In this document: positions 1 to 9,163 of the stretch, in pieces | Numbering within the stretch: the stretch's first letter is position 1 | Layout of the letters: every line of letters starts with the position of its first letter | Assembly: GCF_015352445.1 (NCBI RefSeq) | Contig: NZ_JADKPO010000012.1 | Span: 1-64,000 of the forward strand | Reading direction: 5' to 3' | Length of the DNA stretch: 64,000 nucleotides | From: Nocardioides agariphilus | Lineage (GTDB): Bacteria > Actinomycetota > Actinomycetes > Propionibacteriales > Nocardioidaceae | The notes under the pieces: model-generated | Seen by the model: only the letters and a program-made list of their open reading frames with translations | What the model was told of the DNA's origin: nothing | Database searches by the model: none | Program-made: the position numbers and the translations under genes

Positions 1-526
1 GACCCGGTGAGGTGCCTGCGATCGTGGCCATGGTTTCGAGACGCTTGCTGCGCAAGCTCCTCAACCAACGACCACCCACGGTGGTTGAGGAAGGCGCGCT
101 AGCGCCTGTCTCGAGACCCGGTGAGGTGCCTGCGATCGTGGCCATGGTTTCGAGACGCTTGCTGCGCAAGCTCCTCAACCAACGACCACCCACGGTGGTT
201 GAGGAAGGCGCGCCAGCGCCTGTCTCGAAACCCGGTGAGGCGCCTGCGATCGTCGCCATGGTTTCGAGACGCTTGCTGCGCAAGCTCCTCAACCAACGAC
301 CACGCACGGTGGTTGAGGAAGGCGCGCCAGCGCCTGTCTCGAGACCCGGTGAGGTGCCTGCGATCGTCGCCATGGTTTCGAGACGCTTGCTGCGCAAGCT
401 CCTCAACCAACGACCACGCACGGTGGTTGAGGAAGGCGCGCAGCGCCTGTCTCGAAACCCGGTGAGGCGCCTGCGATCGTCGCCATGGTTTCGAGACGCT
501 TGCTGCGCAAGCTCCTCAACCAACCA
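1..526. repeat. Tandem 114-bp array of paired REP-like hairpins
   Basis: The stretch holds no gene. A unit of 114 bp starts at 1, 115, 229 and 343 (the fourth is 113 bp) and a partial fifth starts at 456. Each unit carries two hairpins in opposite orientation. Form A lies at 32-67, 146-181, 260-295, 374-409 and 487-522; form B lies at 82-118, 196-232, 310-346 and 424-459. The ends are conserved (TGGTTGAGGA and GTCTCGAAACC), while the inner 6-bp stem differs: GCTTGC/GCAAGC in A and AGGCGC/GCGCCT in B. Apparent open frames across the array are by-products of the repeat. The array may extend left of the window. Confidence 0.9.
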
Positions 527-531
527 ACGTG

Positions 532-1488
532 CTAGCCGGCCTTGACCGCTCTTTGCGGTGAGCTGCCCGACGGTTCGACCCGGGCGGCGAAGCGTTCGGC
601 GAGGTCGGCGGGAGACATGCGGCCGGAGAGGATCCGGGAGGTCGGCCAGGCGTCGATGTCGAGCTCGGACAGCGCCTGGAACTGCGCCAGGTCGTCGGCG
701 TAGAGCTGGACGAGAGCGGCCAGGTCGGCCGCCGTCGGTGCGGTGCCGACGACCTTCGCGGGACCGCTCATCAGCTGGCCGGCCTCCGGCGGGTGCGCGA
801 AGCGGTGGAGGCCGAGGAAGTCGGTGAGCTGGCCCATGGCGGCAGGGAAGTCGGCCAGCATCGACCGGAACTCCAGCCATAGCCACTGCTCGCGCGGGAA
901 GATCGTCAGCCCGCGCTGCAGCTGCTCGCCGTAGTAGCCACGGGCGACCCCCGAACGCTGCTTGAACGTGATGAGGGGTACCTCGGGCAGGTCGGTCGGT
1001 GTCGAGGACGGACGGAACTGGGTGATGAACTCCGGCCAGTCCGGCGCCGAGGTCCAGCGTCCACGCAGCATCGTCCAGTGCGAGAACAAGCGCTCCAGCG
1101 GATCGCGGAAGACCGCGATCAGGCGCAGGTCCGGGTTGTAGTCGTGCATCCGCTCCAACGCGTGTGGCCAGAACAGGTACGCCGGGGTGGCGTCGCCAGC
1201 GATCAGGTGCTGCGGCTTGCGACGGGGCGCGTGGTACTCGCTGTAGTCGGGTCGCGACCAGTCCATGTCCTCACGGGTGAAGAACTGCAGCTCCTTGCGG
1301 GGGGCGCGTGCCACCTGGGGATGCCGGTCCAAGGCGCCCGACAGCGTGGAGGTGCCGCTCTTCTGCGCCCCGACGATGGAGAAGGTGTAGGGCAGCCAGT
1401 CCTGGACGTCGTCCAGGCCGTGTTGGGTGCGCCGGCCGCCCCGGTCGATCGGCGCGGACTCGCCGGACCCGCTGGACTCGCTCGACAT
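532..1488 (-). CDS. Sulfotransferase family protein
   Basis: This is a 318-residue PAPS-dependent sulfotransferase-like protein. The 5'-phosphosulfate loop is GAQKSGTSTL at residues 40-49 and the 3'-phosphate motif is RDPLERLFSHW at 128-138. The KELQFF segment at 65-70 matches the conserved stretch after the loop in deacetylase/sulfotransferase-type enzymes. There is no signal peptide or membrane segment, so it should be cytosolic and act on a carbohydrate or small-molecule acceptor that cannot be told from sequence. It reads toward the repeat array, which begins a few bases past its stop. A second sulfotransferase-like gene lies at 21001. The fold is clear; the substrate is unknown. Confidence 0.85.
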   Translation of the reverse strand: MSSESSGSGESAPIDRGGRRTQHGLDDVQDWLPYTFSIVGAQKSGTSTLSGALDRHPQVARAPRKELQFFTREDMDWSRPDYSEYHAPRRKPQHLIAGDATPAYLFWPHALERMHDYNPDLRLIAVFRDPLERLFSHWTMLRGRWTSAPDWPEFITQFRPSSTPTDLPEVPLITFKQRSGVARGYYGEQLQRGLTIFPREQWLWLEFRSMLADFPAAMGQLTDFLGLHRFAHPPEAGQLMSGPAKVVGTAPTAADLAALVQLYADDLAQFQALSELDIDAWPTSRILSGRMSPADLAERFAARVEPSGSSPQRAVKAG

Positions 1489-1560
1489 CCATCCCCACCC
1501 TTGGTCGACGGCGAATGTACCAAGGGAGGGCTCACGGATCGGCCCGGTAGCGTGAAAACC

Positions 1561-3555
1561 ATGGCCGCGGAGACCTCAGCCCCGGACCCGATCCTGGACC
1601 CGGCGCCGGCATCCCCACCACCACCGCCCGAGGTCGACGTACCCGCGCTCACCGCGCTCCTCGACGGCCGCTACGCAGACGTTCGCGATCTGGTGCGCCG
1701 CAACCTGGCGACGTACGCATCGGTGCTCGAGGAGGCCGAGACGCTGTCGCTCGACGACTACCGCGACCGGGTGCGCGACCTGGTCGTCGAGATGGCGGCG
1801 AGCGGGCAGACAGGGATGGGGTTCCCGGAGGAGTACGGCGGTGGTGGCGACATCGGGGCGTCGGTTGCGGCCTTCGAGACCTTGGCGTACGGCGACCTGT
1901 CGGTGTTGGTGAAGGTAGGCGTGCAGTTCGGCTTGTTCGGCGGTGCGATCCTCCAGCTCGGCACGCGTCGCCACCACGACGCCTACCTCCACGACCTGGT
2001 GACCGGGAGGCTGATGGGCAGCTTCGCCATGACCGAGACGGGACACGGCAGCAACGTCCAGGCGCTCGGCACGGCCGCGACCTACGACGTCGCGACCGGT
2101 GAGTTCGTCATCACCACTCCCGACGACGCCGCGCGCAAGGACTACATCGGCAACGCGGCTCGGCATGCTCAGGTGGCGGTGGTGTTCGCCCAGCTGGTGA
2201 CGGCGGATGGGTCCCACGGGGTGCATGCCTTCGTGGTGCCGATCCGTGACGAGGGCTTGGCGCCGATGCCCGGCGTACGCATGGAGGACGACGGGCTCAA
2301 GCTCGGTCTCAACGGCGTCGACAACGGCCGGCTCTGGTTCGACGGCGTGCGGGTGCCGCGGGAGGCGCTGCTCGACAGGTTCGCGTCGGTGGCCGAGGAC
2401 GGCACCTATGCCAGCGCGATCGACAACCCCAACCGCCGCTTCTTCACCATGCTCGGCACCCTCGTCCAAGGCCGGGTGTGTGTCGGCGGTGCCGGCATCA
2501 ACGCCGCCAAGGTGGCCGTGGCGATCGCGGTGAAGTACGCCGTGCGCCGGCGCCAGTTCGAGACGGGTCAGGAAGGTGACGCCGCCGAGGAGCAGCTTCT
2601 CCTCGACTACGGGATGCACCAGCGCCGGCTGTTCCCGCTGTTGGCACGCACCTACGCGCTGCACTTCGCCCAGGAGGTCGTCGCCCTCCAGCTGCACGAG
2701 GTCTTCTCGGGCGTCGCCGACGACGAGAAGACCCGGCGCGAGCTCGAGTCGCGAGCAGCCGGCACGAAGGCGCTCGGCACCTGGCACGCGACGCGCACGA
2801 TCCAGGAGTGCCGGGAGGCGTGCGGCGGTGCGGGCTACCTCGCGGTCAACCGGTTCGCGGCGCTCAAGGCAGACACCGATGTCTTCACCACGTTCGAGGG
2901 CGACAACCACGTCTTGCTGCAGCTGGTCGCCAAGGGCCTGCTGACCGACTACGCCAGCGACTTCGGCGATCTCGACCAGCTCGGCATGGTCCGGTTCGTC
3001 GCCTCGATGGCGGTCGAGACCGTGGTCGAGCGGACCAGCGCGCACAAGCTGCTCGAGCGCATCAAGGACGTGCTCCCCGGTGGCGAACGCTGGGACGACG
3101 AGGCAGGGATCCTCGAGACCGACTACCACCTCGCGATGCTGCGGTTCCGCGAGGAGCACATGCTGGCCGGGGTCGCGCGCCGCCTCAAACGCGGTATCGA
3201 CGGCGGCCGTGCTCCGGGCGAGGTGTTCTCGCGCGTGCAGGATCACGTCATCGCTGCTGCCCGGGCACACGTCGAACGCCTGGTCCTGGAGGCCTTCGTC
3301 ACGAAGGTCAACTCCATTGACGATTCGGACAACCGTCGCGCGCTCGCACTGCTGTGCGACTTGCACGCACTGTCGGTGATCGAGGCTGACCGGGCCTGGT
3401 TCATGGAGCACGGCCGGCTCACCGTCGCCCGCTCGAAGGCCATCAGTCGCGAGGTCAACCGTCTGTGCCGTCGGGTGCGGCCGATCGCGGTCGACCTCGT
3501 GGACGCGTTCGCCATCCCGCCCGAGATGCTGCGCTCACCGGCGCTGGTCGGATGA
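1561..3555 (+). CDS. Acyl-CoA dehydrogenase/oxidase family protein
   Basis: This FAD-dependent enzyme of 664 residues should oxidise acyl-CoA to trans-2-enoyl-CoA. Its length is that of the acyl-CoA oxidase branch rather than the ~390-residue dehydrogenases. Visible motifs are MTETGHGSNV at 157-166 (flavin/substrate loop), CGGAGY at 421-426, and FEGDN at 445-449, where Glu446 is the likely catalytic base. The open frame runs further upstream, but ATG 1561 is preferred because the N-terminus then begins just before the helical domain and avoids overlap with the divergent sulfotransferase. The first 25 residues are Pro/Ala-rich. The stop overlaps the next gene's start (ATGA), suggesting coupling. 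Oxidase versus dehydrogenase cannot be settled here. Confidence 0.85.
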   Translation: MAAETSAPDPILDPAPASPPPPPEVDVPALTALLDGRYADVRDLVRRNLATYASVLEEAETLSLDDYRDRVRDLVVEMAASGQTGMGFPEEYGGGGDIGASVAAFETLAYGDLSVLVKVGVQFGLFGGAILQLGTRRHHDAYLHDLVTGRLMGSFAMTETGHGSNVQALGTAATYDVATGEFVITTPDDAARKDYIGNAARHAQVAVVFAQLVTADGSHGVHAFVVPIRDEGLAPMPGVRMEDDGLKLGLNGVDNGRLWFDGVRVPREALLDRFASVAEDGTYASAIDNPNRRFFTMLGTLVQGRVCVGGAGINAAKVAVAIAVKYAVRRRQFETGQEGDAAEEQLLLDYGMHQRRLFPLLARTYALHFAQEVVALQLHEVFSGVADDEKTRRELESRAAGTKALGTWHATRTIQECREACGGAGYLAVNRFAALKADTDVFTTFEGDNHVLLQLVAKGLLTDYASDFGDLDQLGMVRFVASMAVETVVERTSAHKLLERIKDVLPGGERWDDEAGILETDYHLAMLRFREEHMLAGVARRLKRGIDGGRAPGEVFSRVQDHVIAAARAHVERLVLEAFVTKVNSIDDSDNRRALALLCDLHALSVIEADRAWFMEHGRLTVARSKAISREVNRLCRRVRPIAVDLVDAFAIPPEMLRSPALVG

Positions 3556-4211
3556 AGGTGCCCATCGGTCCCTGGGCCGACGACCCGCTGTGGGCGACCG
3601 TCTACGACTGGACCGTCGAGCACCCGGGCGTGGGTGGCCTCGGGTGGCGACTCGGCCTGGGCAGCGACCTGACCCTGCTGTACGACGCCGCGGCAGAGAT
3701 CGGCACGCTGCAGGCGGGCTCGGTCGTGCTCGACGTACCTTGCGGTGGCGGGGTTGCCCTGCGCGGGCTGCGTCCCGGGCAGGGTCTGACCTACCTCGCC
3801 GTCGACATCGCCCAGGCCATGCTCGACCGGACCCTCGCCGCGGCCAGGCGGCGCGGAGTGGCCGACCAGGTGGTGCCGAGGCTGGCCGACGTGGGTGCGC
3901 TGCCGCGGCAGACCGGCTCCGTCGACCTGGTCGTGACCTTCACCGGACTGCACTGCTTCCCCTCACCGCGGCAGGCGGTGACGGAGATGGCGCGGGTACT
4001 GCGATCGGGTGGCGCGGTGACCGGCAGCATGCTCGCCACCGACACGGGTCGCCGCTACGAGCCGGTGCGCCGCGTCGGCAGGCGAGCCCAGGTGCTCGGC
4101 CCGATGTGCTCGCGCGCCGAAGTGGTCGCGTGGTTCGCCGAGCATGGCGTCCCCGACCTGGAGGTCGCCACGAGCGGGGCGATCGCGTACTTCCGCGGTG
4201 TGAAGTCGTGA
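3552..4211 (+). CDS. Class I SAM-dependent methyltransferase
   Basis: A 219-residue protein with a Methyltransf_11-type Rossmann domain. The SAM-binding motif I is LDVPCGGG at residues 60-67, followed by the acidic motif VDIAQAM and by the LPRQTGSVDLVVTF segment typical of the family. The start ATG overlaps the stop of the acyl-CoA oxidase gene by four bases, so the two are probably co-translated. The gene ends 7 bp from the convergent ppa gene. The substrate is unknown; the ubiE-like fold is common to quinone, lipid and small-molecule methylases. Confidence 0.8.
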   Translation: MKVPIGPWADDPLWATVYDWTVEHPGVGGLGWRLGLGSDLTLLYDAAAEIGTLQAGSVVLDVPCGGGVALRGLRPGQGLTYLAVDIAQAMLDRTLAAARRRGVADQVVPRLADVGALPRQTGSVDLVVTFTGLHCFPSPRQAVTEMARVLRSGGAVTGSMLATDTGRRYEPVRRVGRRAQVLGPMCSRAEVVAWFAEHGVPDLEVATSGAIAYFRGVKS

Positions 4212-4218
4212 GCCGGCC

Positions 4219-4761
4219 TCAGTGCCTGTTCTCGCCCAGCGAGTCGTCGGCGATGTTCTCGACGTCGGAGCCGTGGCCCTCGGTCTTGGCCCGCTCGAAG
4301 GACGCCTGGACCTCCTTCTCGGCGTCGTCGCGGCCGACCCAGTTGGCGCCCTCGACGGACTTGCCGGGCTCGAGGTCCTTGTAGACCTGGAAGAAGTGCT
4401 CGATCTCGAGGCGGTCGAACTTCGGCAGGTGGTTGATGTCGCGCAGGTGCTCCAGGCGCGGGTCGGAGACGGGCACGCAGAGCACCTTGTCGTCGCCGCC
4501 GGCCTCGTCGGTCATCCGGTACATCCCGATCGCCCGCGACTTGATCAGGCAGCCGGGGAACGTCGGCTCACCGATGAGCAGCACCAGGGCGTCGAGAGGG
4601 TCGCCGTCGAGGCCGAGAGTGTTCTCGATGTAGCCGTAGTCGGCGGGGTACTGGGTCGAGGTGAACAGCGTCCGGTCCAGCCGGATGCGCCCGGTCTCGT
4701 GGTCGACCTCGTACTTGTTGCGGCTTCCCTTGGGGATCTCCACCAGCACGTCGAACTCCAT
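4219..4761 (-). CDS. ppa: Inorganic pyrophosphatase
   Basis: Family I soluble inorganic pyrophosphatase (180 residues), hydrolysing PPi to two phosphates and so pulling biosynthetic reactions forward. The metal-binding signature DGDPLDALV at 52-60 is intact, and conserved Lys, Arg and Tyr residues of the active site are present ([11 protein letters not shown] near the N-terminus, PADYGYI at 39-45). ATG 4761 is chosen over an upstream in-frame ATG because it has a GGAGGAAG ribosome site and gives the standard N-terminus. The C-terminus has an acidic tail slightly longer than usual. It is divergent from dacB with a 67-bp gap, an arrangement I recall from mycobacteria (Rv3628/Rv3627c). Confidence 0.96.
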   Translation of the reverse strand: MEFDVLVEIPKGSRNKYEVDHETGRIRLDRTLFTSTQYPADYGYIENTLGLDGDPLDALVLLIGEPTFPGCLIKSRAIGMYRMTDEAGGDDKVLCVPVSDPRLEHLRDINHLPKFDRLEIEHFFQVYKDLEPGKSVEGANWVGRDDAEKEVQASFERAKTEGHGSDVENIADDSLGENRH

Positions 4762-4828
4762 ACGGCTTCCTCCACGATGGCCGACCGTCACCGGCCCGAT
4801 CGGGCCGTCGCGGCCAGTCTCGCGCACA

Positions 4829-6316
4829 ATGGCGGCCATGCGACAGGCGGGCTGGCGGAGTGGACGCCTGTTGACCACCTGGCTGCCCGTCGCGCTGGTG
4901 CTCGGCTTGCTGGCGAGCGGGTTCGCGGTCTATCGCTGGGATCTCGACGAGCGCTGGTTCGGGGCCTCGTCATCGAGCACCCCGCCGGATCCCGGCACCG
5001 AGCCGGCCGCCGTACCTCCCCCCGCTGGCGTCACCCTTCCGGCGCCGACCGCTCCGGCGGCCGTGGCCTCGCCCGGCGCCGACGTGGGCCGACCAGCGCC
5101 CCGCAAGCTGGCCCGCCTGCTGGATCCCCTCCTGGCCGACCCCGACCTCGGCGCCAACGTCGTGGCGGCAGTCGCCGACCTGTCCACGGGCCGGCTCGTC
5201 TACAGCAAGGGCGCCAAGGCCCGGCCGGCCTCGACGACCAAGCTCCTGACCGCGCTGGCGGCGCTCCACGTGCTCGGCCCCGACCACCGGTTCGTCACGC
5301 GGGTCGTCCTCGACGGCACCGGCAAGCAGCGGCGGCTGGTGCTCGTCGGTGGAGGCGACCCCTACCTCGCCGGCAAGCCCGCTCCCCCCGACGAGCCCGT
5401 CTACCCGCACCGCGCCGACCTGAGGACGCTCGCCCGGAAGACGGCCGAAGCCCTGACGGCTTCAGGTGTCTCAGCGACCCGGCTGGCCTACGACGACAGC
5501 CTTTTCACCGGTCCCGACGCCAGCCCCCAGTGGGAGCCGTCGTACGTTCCGACCGGGGTGGTCTCCCGGATCCGGGCATTGTGGGCCGACGAGGGTCGTC
5601 CCGAGTCCGGGTCAGGTCGGGTCAGCGATCCGTCACTGACCGCGGCGACGTACTTCGCCCGCGAGCTGCGTGCGGCCGGTGTGCTGGTGCGCGGTCCTCT
5701 CGCACGCCGGGTGGCGGGCGACGGCGCCGAGCCCGTCGCCGAGGTCGAGAGCGCACCGCTGTCCGAGATCGTCGAGAGGATGCTCACGGTCTCCGACAAC
5801 GAGGCCGCCGAGGTGCTCGCGCACCAGGTGGGTCTCGCGGCGGTGGGGGAGGGCTCCTTCGCCGGCGGTGTCCGCGGGGTGCGGCAGGCGCTCACGGAGC
5901 TCGGGGTGCCGGTCGGGCCCGACGACGTCTGGTACGACGGGAGCGGGCTCTCGCGTGCCGACGTGCTGACGCCGGGGCTGCTGCTGGGCGTGCTGCGCGC
6001 CGCCGCCGCGGCCGACCGGCCGGACCTGCGGGCGGTCCTCGCCGGCCTCCCGGTGGCCGGCTTCACCGGCTCGCTCGAGTACCGCTTCGAGTCGACCCCT
6101 CCCGACGCCCGTGGCCATGTCCGCGCCAAGACCGGCACCCTGCGCGGCACCCGTAGCCTCGCGGGCATCGCCACCGACCTCGACGGCACGACGGTGGCCT
6201 TCGTGCTGATGGCCGACCGGGTGCGCTTCGCGAGGTCCACGGTCGCCCAGGAGGCACTCGACGCGGCAGCAGCGGCCATCGGCGGCTGCCACTGCTCGGT
6301 AGGTGCCGGTCGGTAG
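4829..6316 (+). CDS. dacB: D-alanyl-D-alanine carboxypeptidase/endopeptidase (PBP4 type)
   Basis: Peptidase family S13 penicillin-binding protein of 495 residues, acting outside the membrane to trim or cleave peptidoglycan stem peptides. An N-terminal signal-anchor lies at about 14-36 ([19 protein letters not shown]), followed by a Pro/Ala-rich linker to about residue 90. The three active-site motifs are STTK at 135-138 (nucleophile Ser135), SDN at 322-324 and KTG at 434-436, with the large insert between the first two that defines class C PBPs. ATG 4838 is an equally possible start, three codons in. It begins the dacB-DUF2342-tilS-hpt-ftsH gene string. Confidence 0.94.
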   Translation: MAAMRQAGWRSGRLLTTWLPVALVLGLLASGFAVYRWDLDERWFGASSSSTPPDPGTEPAAVPPPAGVTLPAPTAPAAVASPGADVGRPAPRKLARLLDPLLADPDLGANVVAAVADLSTGRLVYSKGAKARPASTTKLLTALAALHVLGPDHRFVTRVVLDGTGKQRRLVLVGGGDPYLAGKPAPPDEPVYPHRADLRTLARKTAEALTASGVSATRLAYDDSLFTGPDASPQWEPSYVPTGVVSRIRALWADEGRPESGSGRVSDPSLTAATYFARELRAAGVLVRGPLARRVAGDGAEPVAEVESAPLSEIVERMLTVSDNEAAEVLAHQVGLAAVGEGSFAGGVRGVRQALTELGVPVGPDDVWYDGSGLSRADVLTPGLLLGVLRAAAAADRPDLRAVLAGLPVAGFTGSLEYRFESTPPDARGHVRAKTGTLRGTRSLAGIATDLDGTTVAFVLMADRVRFARSTVAQEALDAAAAAIGGCHCSVGAGR

Positions 6317-6325
6317 GTTCGCCCC

Positions 6326-7378
6326 ATGACAGCCGCCTCGATGATCGACTGGGAGCTGGCGATCAGCGTGGGCTCCCGGATCGCCGGACCCGGCCCGCAG
6401 GTGTCCGCCGCCGAGGCGGGTCAGGTCGTCGCCGAGCTACGCGAGGGTGCGACCCGTGCCACCCCCCTCGTCGCCGACTTCACGGGTCTGGTCGCCGAGG
6501 CGGCCACGGCGCCCCTGCTCGTCGTCGACCGGCCTGGCTGGATCCGGGCCAACGCCGAGAGCTTCGACGTGCTGCTCTCCCCCTTCGTCGACAAGGTCAC
6601 CGACAAGAAGGGCGCGCCCACGGGGATCAGCCGGGCGGTCGGCTCGAGAGTCACCGGAGCCGAGGTCGGCACCGTGCTCGGCTTCCTGGGCGGCAAGGTG
6701 CTCGGCCAGTTCGACCCCTTCCACGGAGCTCGAGGCCGCCTCCTGCTCGTCGCTCCCAACATCGTGCACGTGGAGCGCGAGCTCGGCGCCGACCCCACCG
6801 ACTTCAGGCTCTGGGTCTGCCTCCACGAGGAGACCCACCGGGTCCAGTTCACCGCCGTGCCGTGGATGCGCGACCACCTGGCCCAGCAGATCGAGAGGCT
6901 CTCCGACACCGTCGAGCCGACCAAGCTGTTCGACGACGGGTTCAAGCGGATCGCCGAGTCGCTCAAGGGGGGCCAAGGGTCTGGTCAGTCCGGCCAGCGC
7001 GGGAGCTTCCTGGAGCTGCTCAGCACACCCGAGCAACGCGGGATCATGGACCACCTCACGGGCGTCATGTCGCTGCTGGAGGGTCACGCCGACGTCGTGA
7101 TGGATGGCGTCGGACCCACGGTCATCCCGTCGGTCAAGGAGATCCGCAAGAAGTTCACGCGCCGCCGCCAAGGTCTCGGCGTCCTCGACAAGCTGCTGCG
7201 CCGGGCTCTCGGGCTCGACGCGAAGATGGCCCAGTACCGCGACGGCGCGAAGTTCGTGCGCGGCGTCGTCGACAAGGTCGGCATGGCCGACTTCAACGCC
7301 GTCTGGCAAGAGCCTGCCCACCTGCCCACCAAGGCCGAGATCGCCGATCCGGCAGCGTGGGTGTCGCGGGTGCTGTGA
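6326..7378 (+). CDS. Zinc-dependent metalloprotease of the DUF2342/F420-associated family
   Basis: A 350-residue actinobacterial protein of the DUF2342 family, which databases label as a coenzyme F420 biosynthesis-associated or zinc-dependent metalloprotease. The HEETH motif at 167-171 supplies the predicted zinc ligands and catalytic Glu; a further conserved segment is GVMSLLEGHADVVMD. There is no signal peptide. It starts 9 bp after dacB and lies 19 bp before tilS, a placement conserved in actinobacteria. Family membership is clear from motif and context. The peptidase activity is a family-level prediction, and the F420 link comes only from phylogenetic association. Confidence 0.87.
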   Translation: MTAASMIDWELAISVGSRIAGPGPQVSAAEAGQVVAELREGATRATPLVADFTGLVAEAATAPLLVVDRPGWIRANAESFDVLLSPFVDKVTDKKGAPTGISRAVGSRVTGAEVGTVLGFLGGKVLGQFDPFHGARGRLLLVAPNIVHVERELGADPTDFRLWVCLHEETHRVQFTAVPWMRDHLAQQIERLSDTVEPTKLFDDGFKRIAESLKGGQGSGQSGQRGSFLELLSTPEQRGIMDHLTGVMSLLEGHADVVMDGVGPTVIPSVKEIRKKFTRRRQGLGVLDKLLRRALGLDAKMAQYRDGAKFVRGVVDKVGMADFNAVWQEPAHLPTKAEIADPAAWVSRVL

Positions 7379-7397
7379 GCCCAGGTGTGAGTCGAGC

Positions 7398-8369
7398 ATG
7401 AGCGGGCCCGACCCCGCCGTGGCGGCGACGCGGGTCGCCGTACGCCGGGTGCTCGCGGCTGCCGGGCCGGGCTCGGCGCCCGTGCTCGTCGCCTGCTCCG
7501 GGGGTGCGGACTCCCTGGCCCTGCTGACAGCAACCCTCTTCGAGGCACGCGATGCGCCCTGGCGCGTCGTCGGAGTGACCGTCGACCACGGCCTGCACGA
7601 CACCTCGGCCGAGGTGGCCACCCAGGTCGTCGGCCAGATGGCGGCTCTCGGCGCCGACGAGACGGCCTCGATCCGCGTCAGCGTCGAGGGCGCGGGCCAG
7701 GGTCTCGAGGCAGCGGCGCGCCAGGCCAGGTACGCCGTCTTGGAGGAGCTCGCCGAGCGCTACGCGGCCGGCGTCGTACTGCTCGGTCACACCCGCGACG
7801 ACCAGGCCGAGACCGTACTTCTCGGGCTGGCGCGGGGCAGCGGAGCGCGGTCGTTGGCCGGGATGCGGCGGGAGTTCGGCGTCTTCCGGCGGCCTCTCCT
7901 CGACCTGACCCGGGCCCAGACCGAGCAGGCGTGCCGGGCGCAGGGCATCGAGTGGTGGGACGACCCGGCCAACGACGACCCGCGCTTCACCCGCTCGCGG
8001 GTCCGGCACACCGTGCTGCCGCTGCTGGAGTCCGAGCTCGGCCCGGGCGTGGCGGCGACCCTGGCTCGCACTGCCGACCTGTTGCGCGCCGACGTCGAGC
8101 TGCTCGACGAGCTGGCCCGGTCGTCGTACTCCGCTCTCGACGGCCGGCTGGCCGTCGAGGCGCTGACTGCGCTGGCGCCTGCGCTGCGCACCCGGGTGCT
8201 GCGGCTGGCTGCCGTGTCGGCGGGGGCCCGTGACGCCGAGCTGTTCCTCGAGCACGTGCGCGCCCTCGACGCCTTGCTGACCGACTGGCACGGCCAGGGT
8301 CCGGTCGACCTGCCCGGCCACGTGCGTGGCCTCCGCCGAGACGGGGTGCTGGTGTTCGAGCGGGCCTGA
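7398..8369 (+). CDS. tilS: tRNA(Ile)-lysidine synthetase
   Basis: TilS converts the wobble C34 of the tRNA-Ile CAU anticodon to lysidine, so that it reads AUA and is charged with Ile. The N-type ATP pyrophosphatase loop SGGADS is at residues 34-39, followed by HTRDDQAETVLLGLARGSG and the central TilS domain (about 200-280). At 323 residues it lacks the long C-terminal extension of the E. coli enzyme, as is usual in actinobacteria. ATG 7398 is chosen because the frame upstream overlaps the metalloprotease gene and encodes only shadow sequence. It precedes hpt by 20 bp. Confidence 0.95.
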   Translation: MSGPDPAVAATRVAVRRVLAAAGPGSAPVLVACSGGADSLALLTATLFEARDAPWRVVGVTVDHGLHDTSAEVATQVVGQMAALGADETASIRVSVEGAGQGLEAAARQARYAVLEELAERYAAGVVLLGHTRDDQAETVLLGLARGSGARSLAGMRREFGVFRRPLLDLTRAQTEQACRAQGIEWWDDPANDDPRFTRSRVRHTVLPLLESELGPGVAATLARTADLLRADVELLDELARSSYSALDGRLAVEALTALAPALRTRVLRLAAVSAGARDAELFLEHVRALDALLTDWHGQGPVDLPGHVRGLRRDGVLVFERA

Positions 8370-8389
8370 GCCCGGCTAGGGTCGCGCAC

Positions 8390-8941
8390 ATGGACGCCAG
8401 TCACGTCGATCAGGACCTCGTCAACGTGCTGTTCACCGAGAAGCAGATCCAGGACCGGTTGGCCGAGCTCGCGCGCGAGGTCGAGCGCGACTACGCCGAC
8501 CAGGACCTGCTGATCGTCGGCATCCTGCGCGGCGCGGTGATGGTGATGGCCGACCTCGCCCGGTCGCTCGAGCGTCATGTCGAGATGGACTGGATGGCGA
8601 TCTCGTCCTACGGCTCCGGCACCAAGTCCAGTGGTGTCGTGCGGATCCTCAAGGACCTCGACACCGACATCACCGGCCGTCACGTCCTGATCGTGGACGA
8701 GATCATCGACACGGGCCTCACGCTCTCGTGGCTGACCTCCAACCTCTCCTCGCGCGAGCCCGCCAGCGTCGAGATCCTCACCCTGCTGCGCAAGCCCGAG
8801 GCTCTGCAGATGCCCGTCGAGGTCAAGTACGTCGGCTGGGACATCCCCAACGAGTTCGTCGTCGGCTACGGCCTCGACTACCGCGAGCGCTACCGCAACC
8901 TGCGCGACATCGGGACCTTGGCGCCCCACGTCTACTCGTAG
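8390..8941 (+). CDS. hpt: Hypoxanthine(-guanine) phosphoribosyltransferase
   Basis: Purine-salvage enzyme of 183 residues that transfers phosphoribose from PRPP to hypoxanthine or guanine. The PRPP-binding loop VLIVDEIIDTGLTL is at 99-112; the acidic pair is Asp-Glu where many homologues have Glu-Asp. The substrate-capping SSYGSGTKSSG loop is at 72-82. It follows tilS by 20 bp, a pairing conserved across many Gram-positive bacteria, and a 222-bp gap separates it from ftsH. Confidence 0.95.
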   Translation: MDASHVDQDLVNVLFTEKQIQDRLAELAREVERDYADQDLLIVGILRGAVMVMADLARSLERHVEMDWMAISSYGSGTKSSGVVRILKDLDTDITGRHVLIVDEIIDTGLTLSWLTSNLSSREPASVEILTLLRKPEALQMPVEVKYVGWDIPNEFVVGYGLDYRERYRNLRDIGTLAPHVYS

Positions 8942-9021
8942 TCGCGTCTACTCGTCGTCGGCGCACCTCGGCTGGTACGCACCGCGCCTCCCGGCGAACC
9001 CGGAACCCGTCTCCGGTGAGC

Positions 9022-9049
9022 GGGAACGTTCGGTTACCTCGTGGGCGTT
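9022..9049 (+). promoter_or_regulatory. Candidate ECF (SigR/SigE-like) promoter for ftsH
   Basis: The hpt-ftsH gap contains GGGAAC at 9022-9027 and CGTT at 9046-9049, an 18-nt spacing. This fits the GGAAY-N18/19-GTT pattern that I recall for stress ECF sigma factors such as SigR, SigH and SigE. It would start transcription roughly 105 bp before the ftsH start codon. Short motifs of this kind occur by chance in GC-rich DNA, so confidence is limited. Confidence 0.35.
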
Positions 9050-9163
9050 GAGCCTGAGACAATGGCCCCCGAAGACAGATCGTCGGTGAGGGCGGGTTCG
9101 CCGTAGGCCTGTACCGTCGTCCCCTCATACAAGTGCCGCTGCAGGCAATCTGGAAAGAGTCTC

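Noticed and set aside
1-526. CRISPR array
   Set aside because: Units are contiguous 114-bp copies with no unique spacers and no cas genes.
12-545. Open frames of up to 177 codons on the plus strand and 103 codons on the minus strand across the repeat array
   Set aside because: They arise from a 114-bp repeat divisible by three; the peptide is the repeat itself, no ribosome site fits, and reading stays open on both strands.
1576-3411. A 611-codon minus-strand frame opposite the acyl-CoA oxidase gene
   Set aside because: It is the antisense shadow of a conserved gene in GC-biased DNA; its product is low-complexity His/Val/Glu-rich with no domain.
4222-6156. A 644-codon plus-strand frame spanning ppa and dacB
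   Set aside because: It is out of frame with dacB and antisense to ppa; the C-terminal part is Arg/Gly shadow sequence.
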